A stretch of 9,236 bases of DNA from positions 1 through 9,236 of the forward strand of contig WFVN01000051.1 in the NCBI GenBank assembly GCA_015491615.1, given 5' to 3'. The stretch comes from Gammaproteobacteria bacterium (GTDB lineage Bacteria; Pseudomonadota; Gammaproteobacteria; S012-40). Made by a program: the position numbers and the translations under genes. Positions 1-6,265 of the stretch are shown here, in pieces (position 1 is the first letter of the stretch; every line of letters begins with the position of its first letter). Below the pieces are notes generated by a model. That model did not search any database. It saw only the letters and a list, made by a program, of their open reading frames with translations, and was not told the DNA's origin.

Positions 1-20
1 GTCACGGTCATGGCACGGAT

Positions 21-26
21 TATAAC
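21..26 (+). promoter_or_regulatory. Possible -10 box upstream of the efflux operon
   Basis: TATAAC differs from the sigma-70 -10 consensus at one position and stands out in very GC-rich DNA, 71 bases before the adaptor ATG at 98. Its -35 partner would lie at or beyond the left edge, so it cannot be checked. Between it and the gene are a CCCGCGGG palindrome (67-74) and two TATTTTC copies (61-67 and 80-86). This is a weak call made from one hexamer. Confidence 0.3.
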
Positions 27-60
27 CCGGGCGGCCCTTGCGGTCCTCCGGGGGGTCCCG

Positions 61-86
61 TATTTTCCCGCGGGATCGCTATTTTC
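61..86 (+). repeat. Short TATTTTC direct repeat in the efflux operon leader
   Basis: Two exact TATTTTC copies at 61-67 and 80-86 start 19 bases apart, roughly two helical turns, and flank the palindrome CCCGCGGG at 67-74. They lie between the possible -10 box and the start of the adaptor gene, where a repressor site or leader structure could sit. The repeat is seen directly; any regulatory role is inference. Confidence 0.35.
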
Positions 87-97
87 GTGGGGACGCC

Positions 98-1144
98 ATG
101 CGCCTGTTGTTGATCGTCTTGGGACTACTGGGGATGACCGCCGCCTGGTCCCAGCCGGGGGGGCGTGCCGCCCCGGTAGTGGTGGACGAGGCGCGCCTCA
201 TGGCGCTCGCCCCCGGCCAGTGGGTGCATGCCCGTGTGCGTGCCCGCCGCGAGGCGAGGCTTGCCCCGGAGAGTGGCGGCACCCTCACGGAGGTGGCCGA
301 GGAGGGCGCGCGTGTGGCTGGCGGCGCGGTGGTGGCGCGTCTGGACGATGCCCGTGAGCGGGCCGAGCTGGCGGCGCGGGAGGCGGAGGTGGCGCGCTTG
401 GCGTCTCGGGTGGCCTACCTGGAGAAGGAGCGTCGGCGCCTGGCGCGCCTGGCGCGGGCCGACAGTGCCGCCCAGACCCAGTTGGACCAGGTGAGCGCCG
501 ATCTGGACCAGGCGCGGGCCGAGCGGCGTGCCGCCGAGGCCCGCCGCGATCAGGCCCGTCTGGCTCTCCAGCGACGCACCCTGCACGCCCCCTTCGCCGG
601 GGTGGTGAGCGAGCGCCTGCGCCGCCCGGGGGAATGGGCCCCGGCGGGGGAGGCGGTGGTGCTACTGAGCGCCCCGGCGCCGGTGGAGCTGGTGGCCGCC
701 GTGCCGCCCCGCAGCGCCCGTCTCCTCGAACCGGGCGAAGACCTGCCGGCGCAAGTCGACGGTTGGGAAGGGCGGGCCGTGGTGGCGGCGGTGGACGCCC
801 GCGCCGACGAGACGAGCGCCCTGGTGAGGGTGATCGCGCGCCTGGAAGACGCCCCCCTCCTGCCCGGCCAGCCGGTGCGCCTGTGGGTGCCCACGGCGCC
901 GGCCCGCGAGCGCCTGGCGGTACCCCGCGACGCCCTCGTCCTGCGTGGCGGCGGGGCGGCGGTGTTCGTGGTCGCCGAGGACGGCGGCGCACGCCGCGTG
1001 CCGGTGCGCCTCGGCCCGGCGCAAGGGGCGTGGATCGCCGTCACCGGCGAGGGCCTGGCCGCTGGTGACCAGGTGGTGGTGCGCGGCGGCGAGCGCCTGC
1101 GCCCAGGGCAGAAGGTCCGCATCCTGGATCGGTCCGCCCCATGA
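98..1144 (+). CDS. RND efflux system periplasmic adaptor subunit (membrane fusion protein)
   Basis: This 348-residue protein is the periplasmic adaptor that would link an RND pump to an outer-membrane channel. The ATG at 98 is preferred over an in-frame upstream start at 38 because residues 1-18 then form a hydrophobic signal segment, with GGGGA just before it. No lipobox cysteine is seen, so it is probably not a lipoprotein. The order fits the HlyD/AcrA family: lipoyl half-motifs near 52-85 and 160-190 (including HAPFAGVVSE), a long Arg/Ala/Glu-rich coiled-coil hairpin at about 87-157, a beta-barrel at 195-268 and a membrane-proximal domain at 270-345. Its stop overlaps the permease start in ATGA, as expected for a co-translated adaptor-pump pair. 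No outer-membrane factor gene or regulator lies in the window. The family is secure; the substrate is unknown. Confidence 0.92.
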   Translation: MRLLLIVLGLLGMTAAWSQPGGRAAPVVVDEARLMALAPGQWVHARVRARREARLAPESGGTLTEVAEEGARVAGGAVVARLDDARERAELAAREAEVARLASRVAYLEKERRRLARLARADSAAQTQLDQVSADLDQARAERRAAEARRDQARLALQRRTLHAPFAGVVSERLRRPGEWAPAGEAVVLLSAPAPVELVAAVPPRSARLLEPGEDLPAQVDGWEGRAVVAAVDARADETSALVRVIARLEDAPLLPGQPVRLWVPTAPARERLAVPRDALVLRGGGAAVFVVAEDGGARRVPVRLGPAQGAWIAVTGEGLAAGDQVVVRGGERLRPGQKVRILDRSAP

Positions 1145-4100
1145 CCCTCACCCGCGCGGCCCTGGGCAATCCGGTGGCGGTCTCGGTGGGGGTGATCCTC
1201 GCCCTCATCTTCGGTCTCCTCGCCCTCGCCCGTCTGCCGGTGCAGCTCACCCCCGAGGTGGAACGCCCCGAGATCAGCATCACCACCGCCTGGCCCGGGG
1301 CCGCCCCCGAGGAGGTGGAGGCGGAGATCGTCGAGCCCCAGGAGGACGCCCTGCGCGGCGTCCCCGGGGTCACCGAACTCCTCGCCCAGGCCAAGTTCGG
1401 TTCCGCCAGCATCACCCTCACCTTCGCCGTCGGCACCGACATGCGCCGCGCCCTGTTGGAGGTGATGAGCCGCCTCAACCGCGTCCCCCGCTACCCCGCC
1501 GACGCCGAGGAGCCGGTGGTCAGCACCGCCAGCGACCGCAGCCAGCCCATCGCCTGGTTCATCATCAAGCCCGCTCCCGGCAACGACCGCCCCGTCGCCA
1601 GCTACCAACAGTTCATCGAAGACACCGTGCAGACGCGCTTCGAGCGCGTCCCCGGGGTGGCCCGCTCGGAGGTGCGCGGCGGACGCGAGGAGGAAATCCG
1701 CATCACTTTCGACCCCTACCGCGCCGCCGCCCTGGACCTACAGTTGCCGGAGATCCTGGCGCACGCCGCCGGGGCCGAGAACCGCTCCGCCGGCGACCAC
1801 GACGTGGGCAAGCGCAGCTACACCCTGCGCTTCGCCGGCCAGTACGGCCTCGACGACATGGCCGACATGGTCCTCGCCTGGCGCGACGGGCGGCCGGTGC
1901 GTCTGGGGGACGTCGCCACCGTGGAACGGGTGCTGGCCGAGCGCGAGAGCTTCGTCATCCAGAACGGCGGTCCGGCGATGGCGGTGAACGCCTACCGGGA
2001 GACCGGCGTCAACGTCCTGCGGGTGATGGACGGCCTGCAGGCGGCGGCGGAAGAACTGGCCGCCGGCCCCCTTAAGCGCGCCGGTCTCACCCTCACCCAG
2101 GTCTATGACGAGACCCGCTACATCCACCGCGCCATCGACCTGCTCACCGGTAATCTGCTGCTCGGCATCGTCCTCGCCATCGGCGTGTTGTGGTGGTTCT
2201 TGCGCCGCGCCCGCGCCACCCTCATCGTCGCCCTCACCATCCCCGTGTGCCTGGTTACCAGCTTCCTGTTCCTGGAACTCACCGGCCGCACCCTCAACGT
2301 CATCTCCCTGGCCGGCCTGGCCTTCGCCGTGGGCATGGTCCTGGACGCCGCCATCATCGTCCTGGAGAACGTGGTGCGCCTGCGCGAACGGGGCGACGAC
2401 CCGGACGCCGCCGCCCTCCTGGGCACCAGCCAGGTGTGGGGGGCGCTGCTCGCCTCCACCGCCACCACCGTCGCCATCTTCCTGCCGGTGGTGTTCATGC
2501 GCGAGGAGGCGGGGCAACTCTTCGCCGACCTGGCCCTCACCCTGGCGGTGGCCATCGGCCTGTCCCTGTTGGTGGCGGTCACCGTCGTCCCCGCCGCCGC
2601 CCGCGCCTGGCTCGCCGGAATCTCCCTCGACGACCCCCACCGGCGAGCCTGGGACCGTCTCACCGACGTCCTCATGGCCCTCACTGCCACCCGCGCCCGG
2701 CGTCTGGCCTGGATCCTCGTCCTCACCGGCGCTTCGGTGGGCCTCACCCTCGCCCTCGCCCCCAAGGCCGACTACCTGCCCCAGGGCAACCGCAACCTGG
2801 TGTTCGCCTTCATCCTCCCGCCCCCGGGGCAGAACCTGGACACCCTGGAGAAGGAGATGGGGCAGGTGGTGGCCCGGCGCATGGCCCCCTACCTGGCCGG
2901 CGAGCGGGAACCCAAGGTGCACGACTACTTCTTCGTCGCCTTCGCCGGCGGCGCCTTCATGGGTGTGCGCGCCGAGGACCCGGCCCGCACCGAGGAACTG
3001 GTGCCCCTGGTGAACCGCCTCATCAACGGCTTCCCCGGCACCCTCGCCTTCGCCAAGCGTTCCTCCCTGTTCGGCCGCTTCGGCGCCGGCCGCAGCATCG
3101 ACCTGGACCTCCAGGGGGGCGACCTGGAGGCCCTCATGGCCGCCGGTCGCGCCGGCTTCGGTCTCGTGCGCCAGGCCCTCCCCGGGGCCTCCGTGCGCCC
3201 CTTCCCGGAACTGGCCTTGTCCGCCCCCGAGCTGCGTCTGATCCCCCGGGAAGACCGCCTCGCCGAGGCCGGCTGGGACCGCACCACCCTCGGGCGCGTC
3301 TTCGCCGCCTTCGGCGACGGCGTCCAGGTGGGGGACTGGTTCGACGGCACCCGGCGCCTGGACGTGCGCCTGCAGGCCGCCCCCTGGGCCTACCCCGAAG
3401 ATCTCGCCGCCCTGCCCCTGGCCACCCCGGGGGCGGGGGTGGTGCCCCTCGGACACCTGGCCGAACTGGTGCGCACCGCCGGGCCGAAGGAGATCCGCCG
3501 CATCGACCGGCGGCGCACCGTCACCCTCCAGGTCACGCCCCCCGAGCGCCTCTCCCTGGAGGGTGCCCTGGAGACCCTGAAGACGCAGGTGGGGCCCAAG
3601 CTGGCCGCCCTGTTGCCCGAGGACGGCGACATCCGCTACGCCGGCAGCGCCGACGAACTGGCCCGCGCTCTCTCCGCCATGGGCGGCAACTTCCTCCTCG
3701 CCCTGGCCATCCTCTACCTGCTCATGAGCGCCCTGTTCCGCTCCTACCGGGACAGCCTTCTGGTGTTGTTCACCGTCCCCCTGGCCACCGTCGGCGGCGT
3801 CCTCGCCCTGCGCCTGCTCAACCTGTTTACCTTCCAGCCCATGGACCTGCTCACCATGATCGGCTTCATCATCCTCCTGGGCCTGGTGGTCAACAACGCC
3901 ATTCTCCTGGTGCACCAGACGCGCGCCGGCGAACGCGCCGGGCTGGATCGCGAGCGGGCGGTGCGCGAGGCGGTGCGCCTGCGCCTGCGGCCCATCCTCA
4001 TGAGCACTCTCACCAGCCTCTTCGGCATGCTGCCCCTGGCCCTGGTGCCGGGGGCGGGCAGCGAGCTGTACCGGGGCATGGCGGCGGTCATCGTCGGTGG

Positions 4101-4182
4101 CATGGCCCTCTCCACCCTGTTCACCCTCATCCTCCTCCCCAGCCTCCTGCGCGGTTTCCGTCGGGCGGAGGCGGCGTCGTGA
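1141..4182 (+). CDS. RND-family efflux transporter, inner-membrane permease (AcrB/HAE1-like)
   Basis: This 1013-residue proton-driven exporter has the RND layout: TM1 at about 12-30, a large periplasmic loop at about 33-330, TM2-6 to about 490, TM7 near 522-540, a second loop at about 541-847, and TM8-12 to the C-terminus. AcrB is 1049 residues, so it is near full length. Family motifs are the TM4 segment GMVLDAAIIVLEN, the TM10 segment GLVVNNAILLV and RPILMST near the TM11 start. Against AcrB the Asp407-Asp408 pair is D402-A403, Lys940 aligns with N918 and Thr978 with Ser, so the standard proton relay is not conserved. Asp-Ala at this position also occurs in metal-type RND pumps such as CusA, but the rest reads more like the multidrug/hydrophobe branch. 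It overlaps the adaptor by 4 bases (ATGA) and xerD by 4 (GTGA). The ligand cannot be assigned. Confidence 0.95.
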   Translation: MTLTRAALGNPVAVSVGVILALIFGLLALARLPVQLTPEVERPEISITTAWPGAAPEEVEAEIVEPQEDALRGVPGVTELLAQAKFGSASITLTFAVGTDMRRALLEVMSRLNRVPRYPADAEEPVVSTASDRSQPIAWFIIKPAPGNDRPVASYQQFIEDTVQTRFERVPGVARSEVRGGREEEIRITFDPYRAAALDLQLPEILAHAAGAENRSAGDHDVGKRSYTLRFAGQYGLDDMADMVLAWRDGRPVRLGDVATVERVLAERESFVIQNGGPAMAVNAYRETGVNVLRVMDGLQAAAEELAAGPLKRAGLTLTQVYDETRYIHRAIDLLTGNLLLGIVLAIGVLWWFLRRARATLIVALTIPVCLVTSFLFLELTGRTLNVISLAGLAFAVGMVLDAAIIVLENVVRLRERGDDPDAAALLGTSQVWGALLASTATTVAIFLPVVFMREEAGQLFADLALTLAVAIGLSLLVAVTVVPAAARAWLAGISLDDPHRRAWDRLTDVLMALTATRARRLAWILVLTGASVGLTLALAPKADYLPQGNRNLVFAFILPPPGQNLDTLEKEMGQVVARRMAPYLAGEREPKVHDYFFVAFAGGAFMGVRAEDPARTEELVPLVNRLINGFPGTLAFAKRSSLFGRFGAGRSIDLDLQGGDLEALMAAGRAGFGLVRQALPGASVRPFPELALSAPELRLIPREDRLAEAGWDRTTLGRVFAAFGDGVQVGDWFDGTRRLDVRLQAAPWAYPEDLAALPLATPGAGVVPLGHLAELVRTAGPKEIRRIDRRRTVTLQVTPPERLSLEGALETLKTQVGPKLAALLPEDGDIRYAGSADELARALSAMGGNFLLALAILYLLMSALFRSYRDSLLVLFTVPLATVGGVLALRLLNLFTFQPMDLLTMIGFIILLGLVVNNAILLVHQTRAGERAGLDRERAVREAVRLRLRPILMSTLTSLFGMLPLALVPGAGSELYRGMAAVIVGGMALSTLFTLILLPSLLRGFRRAEAAS
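4167..4171 (+). promoter_or_regulatory. Ribosome binding site fixing the xerD GTG start
   Basis: GGAGG lies seven bases before the GTG at 4179, inside the last codons of the RND permease gene. This near-ideal Shine-Dalgarno sequence supports the GTG start and the GTGA stop/start overlap, rather than the longer in-frame opening that reaches back to 2190. Confidence 0.75.
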
Positions 4183-5069
4183 GCGAGGTCCCTCACCTGG
4201 ATCGCTTCCTCGATGCCCTGTGGCTGGAGGCGGGCCTGTCCCGCAACACCCTGGAGGCCTACGGGCGCGACCTGCGCCAGTGCCATGCCTGGCTGCGCGA
4301 ACGGGGCAGCGGCCTGGACGTGGCCGAGCGCCCCCTGCTGGAGGCCTGCCTGGGGGCGCGCCTGGCCGCCGGCGGTGGCGCCCGCAGCGTCGCCCGCCTC
4401 CTCTCCAGCCTGCGCCGCTACTACGCCTACCTGGTGCGCGAGGAGATCCGCCGCGACGACCCCAGCGACGGCATCGCCGCCCCGCGCCTACCCCGCAACC
4501 TTCCCGACACCCTCAGCGAGGCGGAGGTGGAGGCCCTCCTGCGTGCCCCCGACGTCACCACGCCTCTGGGCCTGCGCGACCGTGCCATGCTGGAAGTCCT
4601 CTACGCCACCGGCCTGCGCGTCTCCGAGCTGGTGACCCTGCGCGCCGACCAGCTCCAGCGCGGCCAGGGGGTGGTGCGGGTACGCGGCAAAGGGGGGCGC
4701 GAGCGTCTCGTTCCCCTGGGGGAGGAGGCCCTGGACTGGGTGGCCCGCTACCTGCGCGAGGGGCGGGGGGAAATCCTCGGCGGGCGCCCCGCCGAGGCCC
4801 TGTTCGTCACCCGCCGCGGCGGCCCCATGACGCGCCAGGCCTTCTGGCAGCTCGTCAAGCGCTATGCCCGCCACGCCGGCATCGGCCGCCCCCTCTCCCC
4901 GCACACCCTGCGCCATGCCTTCGCCACCCACCTGGTGCACCACGGCGCCGACCTGCGCACCGTTCAGATGCTGCTTGGTCATGCCGATATCTCTACCACC
5001 CAGATCTACACCCATGTGGCCCGGGTCCGTCTGGCCGCCATCCACCGTCGCCATCACCCGCGCGGTTGA
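4179..5069 (+). CDS. xerD: Site-specific tyrosine recombinase XerD
   Basis: This is the 296-residue partner of XerC that resolves chromosome dimers at dif near the division septum; E. coli XerD has 298 residues. The N-terminal SAM-like DNA-binding domain spans about 5-90 (LSRNTLEAYGRDL near 20-32). The catalytic domain spans about 110-290. All six tyrosine-recombinase residues are present: R147 in ATGLRVSEL, K171 in RGKGGRERL, H242 and R245 in PHTLRHAFATH, H268 in LLGHADIS, and the nucleophile Y277 in TTQIYTH. The HHPRG ending and the neighbouring dsbC favour XerD over XerC. The GTG start has a GGAGG seven bases upstream and overlaps the RND permease stop, so translation is probably coupled to the pump. 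Nothing suggests an integron or phage integrase. Confidence 0.96.
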   Translation: MSEVPHLDRFLDALWLEAGLSRNTLEAYGRDLRQCHAWLRERGSGLDVAERPLLEACLGARLAAGGGARSVARLLSSLRRYYAYLVREEIRRDDPSDGIAAPRLPRNLPDTLSEAEVEALLRAPDVTTPLGLRDRAMLEVLYATGLRVSELVTLRADQLQRGQGVVRVRGKGGRERLVPLGEEALDWVARYLREGRGEILGGRPAEALFVTRRGGPMTRQAFWQLVKRYARHAGIGRPLSPHTLRHAFATHLVHHGADLRTVQMLLGHADISTTQIYTHVARVRLAAIHRRHHPRG

Positions 5070-5109
5070 GGGAGCGAATGACGTCGGCGGCGGTCCAAGG
5101 GCCGAGACG

Positions 5110-5118
5110 TGGCATAAT
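5110..5118 (+). promoter_or_regulatory. Candidate extended -10 promoter for dsbC
   Basis: TGG followed by CATAAT fits the extended -10 pattern (TGn plus TATAAT with one mismatch) in the 78-base gap between xerD and dsbC. No good -35 hexamer is seen at the usual spacing, which extended -10 promoters can tolerate. Transcription from here would start near 5125 and give a leader of roughly 20-25 bases. It would let dsbC be expressed separately from the efflux-xerD unit. This is inferred from sequence only. Confidence 0.4.
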
Positions 5119-5135
5119 CGTCCGATCAACCATCC

Positions 5136-5140
5136 AGGAG
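5136..5140 (+). promoter_or_regulatory. Ribosome binding site fixing the dsbC GTG start
   Basis: AGGAG ends seven bases before the GTG at 5148. It supports this non-ATG start, which yields a complete signal peptide in the right place. Confidence 0.75.
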
Positions 5141-5147
5141 CCGTTCC

Positions 5148-5870
5148 GTGACCGTACGCACTTTCGTTCTCGTTTTCCTCGCCCTGGTCGCCGTCGCCCC
5201 CGTGCTCGCCGGCCAGGCCGAAGACATCGCCACCATCGAAAAACGCCTCTCCCAGATCATTCCCGATGACCGCCCGGACGTGATCCGTCCGACGCCCCTG
5301 AACGGGCTCTACGAAGTGGTCTATGGCGGCCAGGTCTATTACGTCACCGGCGACGGCCACTACCTCATCCAGGGTGATCTCCTGGACCTGCGGGCGATGG
5401 CCAACCTCACCGAGCAAACCCGCAAGCAGCAGCGCGCCAAGCTTCTCGCCGGCCTCGACGAGAAGGACATGATCGTGTTCGAGCCCGACGGGCCGGTGAA
5501 GCACGTGGTCACCATCTTCACCGACGTGGACTGCGGCTACTGCCGCAAGCTGCACCGGGAGATCGATACTTACCTGGACCGCGGTATCGAGATCCGCTAC
5601 CTCGCCTTCCCGCGTACCGGCAAGTTCACCGAATCGTATTTCAAGGCCGTCTCCGCGTGGTGCGCCAAGGACCGCAAGGCGGCCATCACACGCGCCAAGA
5701 ACGGCGAAAAGCTGCCTCGCGCCCAATGCGACAACCCGGTGGACGAACACATGGCCGCGGCGCGCGCGGTGGGCGTCACCGGCACCCCCACACTGCTCCT
5801 GGAAGACGGAGAAATGATCACCGGCTACGTTCCTGCCGATCGCCTGGCACGCATGCTCGATCGCCCCTGA
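5148..5870 (+). CDS. dsbC: Thiol:disulfide interchange protein DsbC (periplasmic disulfide isomerase)
   Basis: DsbC corrects wrongly paired disulfides in periplasmic proteins and is kept reduced by DsbD. The 240-residue precursor begins at a GTG with AGGAG upstream. A signal peptide of about 21 residues ends near APVLAG. The N-terminal dimerisation domain spans about 23-85, a linker helix about 86-112, and the thioredoxin-fold domain about 113-238. The active site is C129-G-Y-C132, with a cis-proline motif T213-P214. A second cysteine pair, C172 and C194, keeps the E. coli DsbC spacing (43 residues from the first active-site cysteine, then 22), which supports DsbC over DsbG. xerD lies directly upstream, as in the E. 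coli xerD-dsbC-recJ cluster, but recJ does not follow. The first intrinsic terminator downstream is 340 bases away. Confidence 0.94.
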   Translation: MTVRTFVLVFLALVAVAPVLAGQAEDIATIEKRLSQIIPDDRPDVIRPTPLNGLYEVVYGGQVYYVTGDGHYLIQGDLLDLRAMANLTEQTRKQQRAKLLAGLDEKDMIVFEPDGPVKHVVTIFTDVDCGYCRKLHREIDTYLDRGIEIRYLAFPRTGKFTESYFKAVSAWCAKDRKAAITRAKNGEKLPRAQCDNPVDEHMAAARAVGVTGTPTLLLEDGEMITGYVPADRLARMLDRP

Positions 5871-6062
5871 AGGGCGCGCGCGGGTGCGCCAAGCCGTCGG
5901 CGTCTCGTGTCTGGAATTCGACGTTTCCGGTCAATATAGTCAATTCGGTGACGGGCGGGCCTGGAGTCGGCCACCCCGAATCGAGGGGCTCCGTGGCCAC
6001 GCAGGGCGAGCCCAGGATCAGCGGTCGGATGCCGAGGCGGGCGGAACGAGGGGGAGGATGGG

Positions 6063-6082
6063 ATTTCCGCCAGAGCGGGAAT
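6063..6082. repeat. REP-like intergenic palindrome
   Basis: ATTTCCGC and GCGGGAAT form an eight-base-pair hairpin with one G-U pair around the loop CAGA. The form GGATTYCCGC...GCGGGAATG resembles the short palindromes scattered between genes of many proteobacteria, which typically read as CATTCCCGC...GCGGGAATCC on the opposite strand. Only one copy is seen in this window, so calling it a dispersed repeat rests on resemblance. Confidence 0.4.
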
Positions 6083-6210
6083 GCGCAGACCCGGTTCGAT
6101 GTGGAACGGTTCTTGAATGTATTCCAGCGACCGCCATCCCCCGGTGGTCCCGCGCCCCACCTCCGGGGCGCACATGGGGTGAGTGCACGCAGGCTCGACA
6201 GAGCCTTTGA

Positions 6211-6240
6211 CGCCGCCGGTTCTCCGGCGGCGCTTTTTTT
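6211..6240 (+). terminator. Rho-independent terminator reading rightwards
   Basis: A perfect nine-base-pair stem, CGCCGCCGG with CCGGCGGCG, encloses the loop TTCT and is followed by C and seven T. The T tract is only on the right, so it works for + strand transcripts: dsbC or a separate RNA starting in the gap. On the minus strand no T tract follows the hairpin, so it is not a good terminator for ksgA. A smaller hairpin, AGGCTC/GAGCCT, lies just upstream at 6191-6206. Confidence 0.88.
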
Positions 6241-6265
6241 CGTCCCGAATTTCCTTCGTCCGTCG

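Larger units (their letters stand above)
5871..6265. other. Structured non-coding region between convergent dsbC and ksgA; possible small RNA or long 3' UTR
   Basis: No convincing gene lies in these 395 bases. The longest + strand frame (GTG at 5884 to TGA at 6210) has no Shine-Dalgarno, no recognisable protein family, and mixed third codon positions unlike its neighbours. The region is instead rich in inverted repeats: GGCCAC/GTGGCC (5969-5974 with 5993-5998), GGCGGAA/TTCCGCC (6040-6046 with 6065-6071), ATTTCCGC/GCGGGAAT (6063-6070 with 6075-6082), GCGCCCC/GGGGCGC (6152-6158 with 6165-6171), AGGCTC/GAGCCT (6191-6196 with 6201-6206), then a strong terminator. An AT-rich patch at 5931-5944 contains TATAGT (5935-5940), a possible -10 box without a good -35. 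It does not match tmRNA, RNase P RNA, 4.5S or 6S RNA as far as their conserved parts can be recalled. Confidence 0.4.

Noticed and set aside
11..26. TGGCAC followed by GGATTATAAC as a sigma-54 promoter
   Set aside because: The -24-like TGGCAC is present, but the -12 TTGC element is missing at the right spacing.
38..97. An earlier in-frame start for the adaptor gene at 38
   Set aside because: It would put about 20 charged residues before the signal peptide; the ATG at 98 gives a normal export signal.
1738..3915. A 725-residue open frame on the minus strand opposite the RND permease
   Set aside because: Its Gly/Gln/Glu/His-rich translation shows no domain and lies wholly antisense to a well-supported transporter; long antisense frames are expected in GC-rich genes.
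2190..5069. A 959-codon + strand open frame running from inside the permease into xerD, as if a fusion protein
   Set aside because: The first 663 codons are a Pro/Arg-rich out-of-frame reading of the permease. Only the part from the GTG at 4179, with its own GGAGG, is XerD.
5862..5890. A GC-rich hairpin just after the dsbC stop as its terminator
   Set aside because: No T tract follows the stem; the first terminator-like structure is at 6211-6240.
5910..5924. TCTGGAATTCGACG resembles the tmRNA 5' motif TCTGGATTCGACG
   Set aside because: It has an extra base, and no tag-peptide frame, matching acceptor stem or 3' CCA end was found downstream.
5884..6210. A 108-residue frame in the gap, GTG start, ending directly before the terminator stem
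   Set aside because: No Shine-Dalgarno, no recognisable protein, mixed third codon positions unlike the neighbours, and its codons cover hairpins better explained as RNA or repeat structure.
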